Below are positions 8,241-17,174 of a stretch of DNA of 64,000 nt, piece after piece. Origin of the DNA: Bog-532 sp963828445 (lineage in GTDB: Bacteria > Actinomycetota > Actinomycetes > Streptosporangiales > Streptosporangiaceae); assembly GCA_963828445.1 (NCBI GenBank), contig CAWHFP010000023.1:62001-126000 (forward strand), read 5' to 3'. The notes below the pieces were generated by a model. It was not told the origin of the DNA and made no database searches. It saw nothing but the letters and a program-made list of their open reading frames with translations. The position numbers and the translations under genes are program-made. Position 1 is the stretch's first letter. Each line of letters starts with the position of its first letter.

Positions 8241-8264
8241 CTAGACGGCCCACCACCCAAACAT
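8241..8264 (-). CDS. trpS leader peptide with tandem Trp codons
   Basis: Eight codons read ATG TTT GGG TGG TGG GCC GTC TAG, giving MFGWWAV. An AGGA lies about six bases before the ATG. Two adjacent Trp codons in a seven-residue peptide, 30 bases ahead of a rho-independent terminator and upstream of a tryptophanyl-tRNA synthetase gene, is the layout of ribosome-mediated attenuation. A GGTGACC at 8274-8280 can pair with GGTCAC at 8224-8229 to form the pause/protector hairpin when the leader is fully translated. The peptide itself probably has no other role. Confidence 0.85.
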   Translation of the reverse strand: MFGWWAV

Positions 8265-8490
8265 CCGTGTCCTGGTCACCCTCCAAGACTACGCCGCCCG
8301 CCTCACCAGCAGCCACAGAGTTTCCGCCCGGTCAGCCCGCCCACCTCAACAGACGCTCAGCCGCCGACCCAGCCTCCTAACCCGGACACAGGTCCCTAGT
8401 GTTTGTTTCCCATCTTCTCTGGGCTTCATTGACGGATTTTGTCGATCGACGTAGGAAAGGAAGAGGGGCTGATGGGGTCGAGGAGGACCG
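8265..8490. promoter_or_regulatory. Divergent promoter region of trpS leader and alpha-galactosidase
   Basis: About 225 bases without a gene. Toward the alpha-galactosidase, base composition drops from 8398 onward. TTGACGGATTTTGTCGATCG starts at 8430 and offers a -35-like TTGACG, though no good -10 was seen at standard spacing. The ribosome site GGAGGA precedes the ATG at 8491. The trpS promoter should lie upstream of 8280 on the minus strand; I could not place it. Confidence 0.4.
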
Positions 8491-11188
8491 ATGAGGAGAC
8501 TCATCCGTGCGATCGTGGCCGGACTCGTGGCGGTGCCGCTGGCGGTGGTCGCGGCCACATCGGTCGCCACCCCGGCGCACGCCGAGGACAACGGGGTTGG
8601 GCTGACCCCGGCCCTGGGCTGGAGCAGCTGGAGCTTCATCCGCTCCGACCCGACCGCAGCCAAGATCGAGGCCCAGGCCCGGGCCATGAAGTCCAGCGGC
8701 CTGGCCAGCGTGGGCTACCAGTACGTGAACGTGGACGACTTCTGGTACGTCTGCCCGGGCAGCCAGGGTCCCGCCGTTGACCAGTACGGCCGCTGGGCCA
8801 TCGACACCAGCAAGTTCCCCAGCCAATCGACCAGCACCGGGAGCGAGAACGGCATCCAGGCCGTGGCCGACTACGTGCACAAGCTGGGCCTGAAGTTCGG
8901 CCTCTACGTCACCCCCGGCATCTCCAAGCAGGCGGTGGCGCAGAACACCCCGATCGAGGGCACCTCCTACACCGCCGATCAGATCGCCGAGCCGTCGACC
9001 AGCGAGAACAACTACAACTGCGGCGGCATGGTCGGCATCGACTACAGCAAGCCCGGCGCCCAGCAGTTCATCAACTCCTGGGCCGACCAGTTCGCCTCCT
9101 GGGGCGTGGACTACGTCAAGATCGACGGCGTGGGCTCGTTCGACGTCCCCGACGTTCAGGCCTGGTCGAACGGCCTGCGCCAGACCGGGCGGCCCATCCA
9201 CCTGGAGCTGTCCAACAGCCTGAACATCAACGACGCCGCGACCTGGAAGCAGTACGCCAACGGCTGGCGCACCGGCGGCGACGTCGAGTGCTACTGCGGG
9301 ACCAACGGCAGCAGCTACCCGCTCACCGACTGGAACAACGTCAGCTCCCGCTTCGACACGGTCGCCGCCTGGCAGCCGTACGGTGGCCCCGGCGCGTTCA
9401 ACGACTACGACTCGCTGGAGGTGGGCAACGGCAGCAACGACGGCCTGACCTACCCCGAGCGGCAGTCCCAGCTGGCGCTGTGGGCCCTGGCCTCGTCCCC
9501 GCTGATCCTGGGCACCGACCTGACCAACCTGGACCAGTCCGACCTGGCCCTGCTCAAGAACCGCAGCGTGATCGCGGTCGACCAGGACAGCATCGACGCC
9601 AGCCGGCTAGTGGACAACAGCACCGAGCAGATCTTCGCCAAGACCGAGAAGAACGGCGACGTGGTCGCGGGCCTGTTCAACACCGGCAGTACCCCGCAGG
9701 TCATCAGCACCACCGCCGCCACCCTCAAGGCCACTGCGGCGCCGGACTACAAGGTCAGCAACCTGTGGACCGGCAAGAGCACCGAGACCACCGGCACGAT
9801 CAGCGCCGCCGTGCCCGCCCACGGCGTGGCCCTGGTCCGGGTCACCCCGACCAGGAACCCGGCCGCCGCCCCGCCCGCGGCCACGCTCAACCTGACCGGG
9901 CTGACCAGCCTGACCAGCGGGCAGCCGGTCACCGCCACCGAGACGTTCACCAACCACGGCCCGCTGCCCGCCCCGCTGGTGCGCCTGGGCCTGCAGGTGC
10001 CGTCCGGCTGGACGGTGACGGCCACCTCGCCGACCTCGTTCCTGCTGGTCGGCAGCGGTAAGACCGTGCAGGCCACGTTCAAGGTGACGGCCCCGCCGCC
10101 GTCGGGGCTGTTCCAGACCAGCACGGTGACCGGCACGGCCCGGTTCGCCTGGCCCGGGCAGCCGCAGAGCCTGTCGGTCCCGGAGCAGGTCACGACCAGC
10201 CCGCCGGTCCAGGCGCCGTACCAGACCTACTCGTCGGCCACCGACGCCCCGGCCGCGTTCGGCCAGTCCGGCGCAGGAGTTCGGCATCTCCGGGGCGGGC
10301 GCGGGCCTGTACACCGGCGACGACGACTACAGCACGATCTACCAGAAGGGCGCAGTGGGCAGCACGGCCACGGTCAGCACCGAGGTGTCCGCCCAGCAGA
10401 ACCTGACCGGCTTCGGCAAGGCCGGGCTGCTGGTCCGCAACGACATCACCGCCTCCGGCCAGGCGCCCGAGGGAGTGATCTTGTTCGAGTCCCCGTCCGG
10501 CGGCATCCAGCTGGAGTGGAACGACAACAGCGGCACCTACATCGACAACGTGACCCCGGCCAACGGCACGATCCCGGCCAGCCTGCCGGTCTGGCTGCGG
10601 CTGGTCCGGAACGGGTCCAGCTACAGCGGCTACTACTCCCTGGACGGCAGCGACTGGCTGGCCGTGGGCACGGCCACCGTGCCCGGCCAGGCCGCAACCC
10701 AAGATGCCGGAATGTTCGTCACCTCAAGCTCGGCCGGGAACGCGGCGCAAGCGACCTTCGATAATTTCGGCGTGACCTCGACCGCGGACACGCCCACCCT
10801 GGCCACGTCCTACGAAGCCGAGGCGGCGGCCAACACGCTGGCCGGCGGGGCGGTGGTGTCGACCTGCTCGACCTGCTCGGGTGGGGCCAAGGTCGGCTTC
10901 GTCGGCAACGGCGGCACGCTCACCTTCAACAACGTCACCGCGCCCAGCGCCGGCACCTACCGCGTCACCTTGCTCTACGCCACCGACGGCGTCCGGCCCG
11001 GCCTGGTCTCCGCCAATGGCGGCGCCGCCCAGACGCTGTCGTTCCCGTCCACCGGCAGCTTCAACACACCCGGCGCCCTGACCGTGTCGCTGGCCCTCAA
11101 CGCCGGCGCCAACACCATCGAGCTCAGCGACCCCACCGCCTACACCCCCGACTTCGACCGCCTCATCGTCGCCGCCGCCCCTAGCTGA
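8491..11188 (+). CDS. Secreted GH27 alpha-galactosidase with C-terminal binding modules (one frameshift)
   Basis: Cleaves alpha-linked galactose outside the cell. Residues 1-31 are a Sec signal peptide ending AHA. The GH27 barrel follows (TPALGWSSWSF near residue 38), with nucleophile Asp213 in VDYVKIDG and probable acid/base Asp264 in WRTGGDVE. A beta domain, a NEW3-type domain (about 450-570), a DUF1349-like module and a CBM35/CBM6-like module end the protein. The reading frame breaks near 10273 (GGC G CAG GAG TTC): one extra base shifts the frame, and both sides are otherwise intact, giving about 898 codons if corrected. A copy of CCTTCGATAA lies at 10755. With the sugar-type regulator at 5.4 kb it suggests galactoside use, but the two loci are not physically linked. 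Confidence 0.88.
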
Positions 11189-11248
11189 GCCAAGACTTTG
11201 GAACCGCTTAGCTTGAAACTTTTGCCGATATGTGGGTGCGCAATTGAC

Positions 11249-11445
11249 TTATACACCTTTGATCCGATCTAGGAAATAGCGCCAGTTGCGCGAATCAACA
11301 AAAAGGCTGTTTCCGGTGTGATTCTTGCTGTCCCGGATCAGTACAACCCCTAGCAAGCCCTTTTTCAATCTCAATGCAATTACCCGAATCGCCGCTGTGG
11401 CTACTCTTGCGCCATGGCTCGTTGCGCAAGTCGGTCGATGTCCAC
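11249..11445 (-). pseudogene. DUF397 protein, frameshifted
   Basis: Two frames together spell a DUF397 protein: WRKSSHSGDSGNCIEIEKGLA from 11414 downward, then after one extra base near 11351, GVVLIRDSKNHTGNSLFVDS and an Arg-Asn-Trp-Arg tail ending at the TAA at 11249. A GTG at 11443-11445 with GGGGGAG upstream looks like the start, which needs a second one-base correction before the Trp at 11412-11414; a TTG start in the Trp frame is the alternative. It follows the DUF5753 regulator by 20 bases, the usual gene order for this pair in actinobacteria. DUF397 function is unclear, and some act with their paired regulator in development or toxin-antitoxin-like roles. Confidence 0.75.
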
Positions 11446-11465
11446 GTTTCGTGTCTCCCCCTGCC

Positions 11466-12324
11466 TTATCTGTACTCATCCGCCAGATGAGCGATGAAGC
11501 TGATCGATTCGTCCGGCCCGAGAGCAAGCTCAAGGAGCCGATCGAACGCCAGGCCGTATCGGTACACCTCGTCCTCCCGCTCGATAAACAAGTCACTGGT
11601 CATGTTCTCGAGGAACACCACGCCAGTGGCAGCGGCCTCTGGGAACTGGAGTAGCGAGAACCTGCCACTTATAGCCAGATGAGGACCGCTAGAGAAGGGC
11701 AGAATCTGAATTGTTACATTCGGCCATCGCGCCAAGTCCGACAAGGTGCAGGAGTTGCTCTCTCATTACCTCTGTCCCGCCTACCTGTCGGCGGAGCGTA
11801 GCTTCGTCCAGGACTGCCGTAAGATTCAATGGTTTCTCGCGTGTCAAGACCTGCTGACGAGTCATTCTGGCCGTCACTATTCGAGCTATTTCACCAGGGG
11901 GTGAGATAAGCGAGGTGGCCTGGGTGATGATCCTGGCGTAACTCTCGGTTTGGAGAAGACCGGGGATAATCGTAGGCGCCCAGTAGCGCTCAGATTCGGC
12001 GTCACCTTCTAGTGCGACAAGTACGGAGAAACTGCTTCTAAGCGTATCGGCGTAAGCGTCCCACCAGCCGCGCTGCTGAGCAGTCCGGCCGAGCTCTACC
12101 AGCCGATCTCGCCGCACTCCGGAGACTTTGTAAAGATCGAGCATCTTCCGCAGGTCGCTGGCGGTGACGGCCGTCTTGCCCGTCTCGATTCGCGAGACCT
12201 TGGAGGGTGACCAGCCGAGTCGGTCGGCCGCCTCCTCACCCGTGAGGGTGGCTTCCTCTCGAAGTCGTCGCAGCTCAGAAGCCAGCTGACGCGCACGCAC
12301 CGATGGTGATCTTCTCTCGGCCAT
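11466..12324 (-). CDS. XRE family regulator with DUF5753 domain (one frameshift)
   Basis: An N-terminal helix-turn-helix (LRRLREEATLTGEEAADRLG, then WSPSKVSRIETGKTAVTASDL, about residues 15-60) precedes a DUF5753 ligand/partner domain (YWAPTIIPGLLQTESYARII; later RQQVLTREKP). Near 11742 one extra base breaks the frame: after EQLLHL the next frame continues SDLARWPNVTIQILPFSSGP, the conserved DUF5753 sequence, to the TAA at 11466. Corrected length is about 285 residues, normal for the family. The ATG at 12324 has GGAGG nine bases upstream. Base composition is lower in GC than the flanking genes, suggesting horizontal transfer. The palindrome at 12409-12424 is the likely operator. Confidence 0.85.
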
Positions 12325-12408
12325 CGCGGACACCCCCTCCGGGGTCAGGCGTGCAACGAGACCGTGTAGGCAAGTGAAATCTATCCCGAAAGGCAAGTAA
12401 AAATCTCT

Positions 12409-12424
12409 CGTGCAATCTTGCACG
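12409..12424. promoter_or_regulatory. Palindrome upstream of the DUF5753 regulator
   Basis: CGTGCAATCTTGCACG: a 7-base inverted repeat with a 2-base centre, 85 bases before the regulator start and 52 bases before the divergent cyclase-like gene. Nearby, GGCAAGT followed by an A-rich stretch and TCT occurs twice (12369 and 12392). A half copy, CGTGCAA, lies at 12349-12355. Together these look like an autoregulatory operator region. Confidence 0.55.
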
Positions 12425-12475
12425 CGAGATGTCGCGAAGGGAATCTAGCAGAGGAAGGCTTCTCGCTTCAACGGG

Positions 12476-13300
12476 GTGGACACGATGATCCCATGCGTCT
12501 CACTGGTAAGAGCCAGGCGACCAGTTCACAATGTGCCGGGGCGGGGGTCGCTCGCTTCCGTCCGCGAGGATCCCCGCCGGTATCCGCCAGCCGATGTCCC
12601 GAGCCCGAACGACTGGCCCGAGCCGGACGATCAAGGCCAGCAGAGCCCGACCGGTGCCGAAGTCCTGCAACTGAGACCGGCCATCTGCCCTGCGCCGGTC
12701 AGCTCGTGGTCATACCTCGACGGCCAGCTGTGCGGCCTGTTCGCGGTCGACATCGCCGGCTTCAACAACGCCGAGCGCGACGATGATATCCAGCTGTACG
12801 TCCACACCTCGCTCTACGCCATGCTGCGGACCGCTTTCGACCGGTCGGACATCCCCTGGGCCGACTGTGGCTACGAAGATCGCGGCGATGGCGCCCTGGT
12901 CATCGTCCCGCCCACGTTGTCCGCCGTCGGCCTGGTCGATCCGATCCCCGAACGCCTGCGCGCTCTCGTCCGACGCCATAATCGGGTCTCCGCTGATGCC
13001 GCCCATATCCAGCTCCGGGTGGCCGCTCACATCGGCTCGGTGCACCACGACGGCTATGGCTTCGTGGGCCACGATGTCACCCTGCTCTGCCGCTTGCTGG
13101 ACGCCCGGCCGCTCAAGCGGATGCTGGCCAAGTCCGGGGCGGACATCGCGTTCATCGCCTCCACGTACCTGTACGACAACGTGATCCGCAGCCGCCCCTC
13201 CCTGGTGGACCCGGAGGTCTTCCAGCCGATGCCGGTCCGGGTCAAGGAGACCAGGACACGCGCATGGGCCTACGCCCTGGGGGCTTCACCAGCGGCGTGA
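12476..13300 (+). CDS. Nucleotide-cyclase-like domain protein
   Basis: A 274-residue soluble protein. After a disordered, Pro-rich stretch of about 80 residues there is a domain resembling the class III cyclase fold: LFAVDIAGFNN supplies the first metal-aspartate strand and EDRGDGALVIVPP resembles the second metal motif, followed by helices and VAAHIGSVHHDGYGFVGHDVTLLCRLLD. The lysine/arginine set of true adenylate cyclases is not obvious, so activity is uncertain. It is divergent from the DUF5753/DUF397 pair and ends 38 bases before a good terminator, so it is transcribed alone. The start is uncertain; a later start near the domain is possible. Confidence 0.65.
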   Translation: MDTMIPCVSLVRARRPVHNVPGRGSLASVREDPRRYPPADVPSPNDWPEPDDQGQQSPTGAEVLQLRPAICPAPVSSWSYLDGQLCGLFAVDIAGFNNAERDDDIQLYVHTSLYAMLRTAFDRSDIPWADCGYEDRGDGALVIVPPTLSAVGLVDPIPERLRALVRRHNRVSADAAHIQLRVAAHIGSVHHDGYGFVGHDVTLLCRLLDARPLKRMLAKSGADIAFIASTYLYDNVIRSRPSLVDPEVFQPMPVRVKETRTRAWAYALGASPAA

Positions 13301-13337
13301 CAAAATGCCAGGCAGCCGCCACGGGCACCGCGCAGAC

Positions 13338-13364
13338 GAAGCCGCCAGATCGGCGGCTTCTTTT
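13338..13364 (+). terminator. Rho-independent terminator after the cyclase-like gene
   Basis: GAAGCCGCC, loop AGATC, GGCGGCTTC, then TTTT: a perfect 9-base stem with a short U-run, 38 bases after the stop at 13300 and 100 bases before glgC. Confidence 0.85.
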
Positions 13365-13464
13365 GCTGTTAACCGTTGAAAGCTTCCCTGGCTGGGCATT
13401 GCAAGGAGAGCATGGCGGTACAGACCGGGCAACGACGCCCCGCCGTGCCGAAAGGAGGGCCGAC

Positions 13465-14703
13465 ATGCCGGACCCGAGCGTCCTCGGAATCGTGCTCGCC
13501 GGGGGCGCAGGAACGCGCCTGTCCCCGCTGACTGCCGACCGTGCCAAGCCCGCCGTGCCGTTCGGCGGCCTCTACCGGCTCATCGACTTCGCGCTGTCCA
13601 ACCTGGCCAACGGCGGCATCAGGAAGATCGCCGTGCTGACCCAGTACAAGAGCCACAGCCTGGACCGGCACATCTCCACCACCTGGCGGATGAGCTCGCT
13701 GCTGGGCAACTACGTGACCCCGGTGCCCGCCCAGCAGCGGCTGGGCCCGCAGTGGTACACGGGTTCGGCCGACGCCATCTACCAGTCGCTGAACCTGATC
13801 AACGACGAGCAACCGGACCACGTGATCGTGTTCGGCGCCGACCACGTGTACCGCATGGACCCGTCGCAGATGATCGCCCAGCACGTCGAGCACGGGGCCG
13901 GGGTGACCGTGGCCTGCATCCCGGTGCCGCGCGAGGAAGCCACCGAGTTCGGGGTGGTCGCGGTGGGGCAGGACGGCCGCACGGTGACCGAGTTCCTGGA
14001 GAAGCCCGCCGAGCCGCCGAGCATCCCCGGCCAGCCGGGCCAGGCCTACGCCTCCATGGGTAACTACGTGTTCGACACCAACGTGCTGGTCGACGCGCTG
14101 CGCAAGGACGCCGCCGACGACTCCAGCCGCCACGACATGGGCGGCAACATCGTGCCCATGCTGGTCAAGGACGGGGCCGCCCAGGCCTACGACTTCCTGA
14201 CCAACAAGGTGCCGGGGGCCATCGACGGTGACCTCCCCTACTGGCGGGACGTCGGGACGCTGGACTCCTACTTCGAGGCGCACATGGACCTGTGCGCGGT
14301 GCAGCCCCTGTTCACGCTGTACAACAACCGCTGGCCGATCTTGACCTACGTACCCTCGCTGCCGCCGGCCAAGTTCGTGCACGAGTCCGGCGACCGGATC
14401 GGCCGGGCGGTGAACAGCCTGGTCAGCAACGGGGTCATCGTCTCCGGCGGGCTGGTCCGCGAGTCGGTGCTGTCGCCCGGGGTGCGGGTCAACAGCTGGG
14501 CTTCGGTGGAGCGGGCGGTGCTGATGGACAACGTCCGGATCGGCCGCCACGCCGTGGTCCGGGACGCGATCCTGGACAAGAACGTCGAGGTACCCGAGGG
14601 CGTGATGGTGGGCGTGGACAAGGAACACGACCGGGCCCGCGGCTTCGTGGTTTCCCTCGGCGGCGTGACCGTGGTCGGCAAGGGCCAGGCGGTGACCCCA
14701 TGA
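13465..14703 (+). CDS. glgC: Glucose-1-phosphate adenylyltransferase
   Basis: A 412-residue ADP-glucose pyrophosphorylase: ATP + glucose 1-phosphate to ADP-glucose + PPi, the committed step of glycogen/maltose-1-phosphate synthesis. The N-terminus has the nucleotidyltransferase loop VLAGGAGTRLSPLTADRAKPAVPFGG, then FALSNLANGG and FGADHVYRMD. The C-terminus is a left-handed beta-helix (ending ILDKNVEVPEGVMVGVDKEHD). The ATG at 13465 has AAAGGAGGG nine bases upstream; in-frame sequence further upstream is non-coding and holds the terminator. The stop overlaps the next start as ATGA. Confidence 0.97.
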   Translation: MPDPSVLGIVLAGGAGTRLSPLTADRAKPAVPFGGLYRLIDFALSNLANGGIRKIAVLTQYKSHSLDRHISTTWRMSSLLGNYVTPVPAQQRLGPQWYTGSADAIYQSLNLINDEQPDHVIVFGADHVYRMDPSQMIAQHVEHGAGVTVACIPVPREEATEFGVVAVGQDGRTVTEFLEKPAEPPSIPGQPGQAYASMGNYVFDTNVLVDALRKDAADDSSRHDMGGNIVPMLVKDGAAQAYDFLTNKVPGAIDGDLPYWRDVGTLDSYFEAHMDLCAVQPLFTLYNNRWPILTYVPSLPPAKFVHESGDRIGRAVNSLVSNGVIVSGGLVRESVLSPGVRVNSWASVERAVLMDNVRIGRHAVVRDAILDKNVEVPEGVMVGVDKEHDRARGFVVSLGGVTVVGKGQAVTP

Positions 14704-15899
14704 CCACCGCCGCCACCCCGGAAGAGCGCCTGAAGGTGGCCCTGCTGACCCGCGAGTACCCGCCCGAGGTCTACGGCGGCGCGGGCGTGCACGTCACCTA
14801 CCTGGCCCGCGAGCTGGCCGGCCTGGTCGACCTGACCGTGCACTGCCAGGGCAAGGACCGGGCCGACGCGGTCGCCCACCGGCCCTGGGACCTGCTGGCC
14901 CACACCAACCAGGCGCTGCAGACGGTCTCCACCGACCTGTCCATGACCGCCGGGGCCGAAGGCGCCGACCTGGTCCACTCGCACACCTGGTACGCCAACC
15001 TGGGTGGCCACCTGGCCTCGCTGCTGTACGGCATTCCGCACGTGGTCACCATGCACTCGCTGGAGCCGCTGCGGCCGTGGAAGGCCGAGCAGCTCGGCGG
15101 CGGCTACGCCATCTCGTCCTGGTGTGAGCGGGTGTCGGCCACGGCCGCGGCCGCGGTGGTGGCCGTGTCCGACGGCATGCGCGCCGACATCCTGTCCGCC
15201 TATCCCGAGATCGACCCGGCCAAGGTCCGGGTCATCCGCAACGGGATCGACACCGCCGAGTACGCGCCGGACCCCGGCACCGACGTGCTGGAACGGCACG
15301 GCATCGACCTCAACCGCCCGTACGTGATCTTCGTCGGGCGGATCACCCGGCAGAAGGGCGTGCCGGTCCTGCTGCGGGCCGCGGCCGAGCTGGACCCGTC
15401 GGCCCAGCTGGTCCTCTGCGCCGGGCAGGCCGACACCCCGGAGCTGCTGGACGAGGTGACCGGCCTGGTCGACGGGCTCAAGGCCACCCGGTCGGGGGTG
15501 ATCTGGATCCCGGAGATGCTGCCCAAGCAGGACGTGATCCAGCTGCTCACCCACGCCGCGGTGTTCGCCTGCCCGTCGCTGTACGAGCCGCTGGGCATCG
15601 TCAACCTGGAGGCCATGGCCTGCGGCACGGCCGTGGTCGGGTCGCGGGTCGGCGGCATCCCCGAGGTGGTGGACGACGGTACGAGCGGGCTGCTGGTCCC
15701 GGCCGACGATCCGCCCGCGCTGGCCCAGGCCCTGAACACCGTGATGGGTGACGCGGCCCTGGCCAAGTCCATGGGCCAGGCGGGCCGGGACCGGGCCGTG
15801 GCCGAGTTCGGCTGGCGGACGGTGGCCGAGCAGACGGCGGCGCTCTACTCCGAGCTGGTGTCGGGCACCGGGTCACCGTCGGGCCCCGGGTCGGCGTAG
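14700..15899 (+). CDS. glgM: GT4 glycogen synthase / maltose-1-phosphate synthase
   Basis: A 399-residue GT-B glycosyltransferase. N-terminal half: REYPPEVYGGAGVHVTYLAREL and VHSHTWYANLGG. C-terminal half: FVGRITRQKGVPVLLRAA and the donor motif SLYEPLGIVNLEAMACGTAVV (EX7E). This short GT4 type is the actinobacterial enzyme once called GlgA and later shown in mycobacteria to form alpha-maltose 1-phosphate from ADP-glucose and glucose 1-phosphate (GlgM). Which product this one makes cannot be read from sequence, but pairing with glgC is expected either way. It overlaps glgC by four bases and converges with the DUF4032 gene, overlapping it by 55. Confidence 0.92.
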   Translation: MTTAATPEERLKVALLTREYPPEVYGGAGVHVTYLARELAGLVDLTVHCQGKDRADAVAHRPWDLLAHTNQALQTVSTDLSMTAGAEGADLVHSHTWYANLGGHLASLLYGIPHVVTMHSLEPLRPWKAEQLGGGYAISSWCERVSATAAAAVVAVSDGMRADILSAYPEIDPAKVRVIRNGIDTAEYAPDPGTDVLERHGIDLNRPYVIFVGRITRQKGVPVLLRAAAELDPSAQLVLCAGQADTPELLDEVTGLVDGLKATRSGVIWIPEMLPKQDVIQLLTHAAVFACPSLYEPLGIVNLEAMACGTAVVGSRVGGIPEVVDDGTSGLLVPADDPPALAQALNTVMGDAALAKSMGQAGRDRAVAEFGWRTVAEQTAALYSELVSGTGSPSGPGSA

Positions 15900-17140
15900 A
15901 GGACGGGCTGGGGTCCGGTCGGATCGGCGTCCCCGGACACCTCCAGCGGCTCCGGCGCTTCGGGCAGCACCCGGTCGAAGTAGGACTTGGCCGCGGCCCG
16001 GGTGCCGACGTCCACCCCGGCCCGCTCCGACATGTACCAGCGGTGCTCCAGGATCTCGTGGAAGATCTCGGTCGGGGCCAGCCGCCCGCGCAGGTCGGCC
16101 GGGATGGCCTCGACCACCGGCTCGTACACCTCTTCCCGCCACCGGTTGGCCGCCACGAAGTCGGGCACCGGCGGGCCTTCCTTCTGTTCCAGCCAGGCCC
16201 GGAAGGAGGCGATGTCGTTGAGCAGCCGGCGGGCCTGGTTCTCGCCCGCGTCGATCCCGGTCCGCAGGAACAGCTGGCGGCTGTGCACGCCGGTGTCGGC
16301 GACCCGGGTCCGGACCCGGAGCCGGTTGCCGTCCGGGGTGCTGATCAGCTCCACCTCCTCGGCGTCGAAGCCGAGCTGGTTGAGCCGCCGCAGCCGCTTG
16401 GCGATCCGGTAGCGCTGCTCGTCCGGGCGCAGGATCTCCTCCCGGGTCAGCTCGTCCCACAGCGCGGTGTACCGGCGTTGCAGCTGTTCGGAGATGTCCA
16501 GCGGGTCGACGTCCTTGGGCAGCAGTTCGCCGGCTTCCAGGTCGAGCAGCTCGCCGTAGACCCGTTCCTGAGCCAGCTCCAGGTCGTATTCGCGCTGGCC
16601 CTTGGACAGCTCCGGGTGCTGCTCGCTGGTCTCGGCGTCGACCAGGTAGGCCTCCAGCGTCCCGGCGTCGTAGCGGAACAGCGTGTTGGACAGCGAGCAG
16701 TCGCCCCAGAAGAACCCGGACAGGTGCAGCCGCACCAGCAGCTCGACCAGGGCGTCCAGCAGCCGGTCGGTGGGCTGGCCGCCGCGGGGCCGGGAGAACA
16801 CCGCCCGGTAGGTGGTGGCGTAGGTGAGGAACTTGGTGACCAGCACCGAGTCCAGGCTGGGCCCGCGGTCGACCGCGACCCCGACCACCTCGACGGCCGG
16901 GATGTTCAGCTCGTCCAGCGACCGCAGCAGCGTGTACTCGCGGCGGGCCAGCCGCTCGGGCAGCTCCTTGAGCGCGTAGAGTACGCCGTCGTCCTCCACG
17001 AACCGCACGATGTGGCGGTGGATGCCGCGCTGCCGGATCTCGACCAGCCGCTCGTCCTGCCAGCTCTCCAGCGGCTCGTCCCACGGCAGATTGAGCAGGC
17101 CAGCGGCCTCCTGGGCGGGCGGGGTGAACACGAAGCGCAC
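15845..17140 (-). CDS. DUF4032 protein with kinase-like N-terminal domain
   Basis: A 431-residue soluble protein. Residues 1-210 resemble lipopolysaccharide/aminoglycoside-kinase folds: YALKELPERLARREYTLL gives the Lys/Glu pair, FFWGDCSLSNTLF the catalytic loop with Asp and Asn, and YLVDAET the metal Asp (in place of DFG). All three motifs look intact, so phosphotransfer is plausible. The C-terminal DUF4032 domain (about 230-400) includes HRWYMSERAGVDVGTRAAAKSYF. The target is unknown. It is divergent from the AlkZ-like gene by 34 bases. Confidence 0.8.
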   Translation of the reverse strand: MRFVFTPPAQEAAGLLNLPWDEPLESWQDERLVEIRQRGIHRHIVRFVEDDGVLYALKELPERLARREYTLLRSLDELNIPAVEVVGVAVDRGPSLDSVLVTKFLTYATTYRAVFSRPRGGQPTDRLLDALVELLVRLHLSGFFWGDCSLSNTLFRYDAGTLEAYLVDAETSEQHPELSKGQREYDLELAQERVYGELLDLEAGELLPKDVDPLDISEQLQRRYTALWDELTREEILRPDEQRYRIAKRLRRLNQLGFDAEEVELISTPDGNRLRVRTRVADTGVHSRQLFLRTGIDAGENQARRLLNDIASFRAWLEQKEGPPVPDFVAANRWREEVYEPVVEAIPADLRGRLAPTEIFHEILEHRWYMSERAGVDVGTRAAAKSYFDRVLPEAPEPLEVSGDADPTGPQPVLYADPGPDGDPVPDTSSE

Positions 17141-17174
17141 GAGTTAGCGTAACCGATCAGGAGGAGACGCCACG

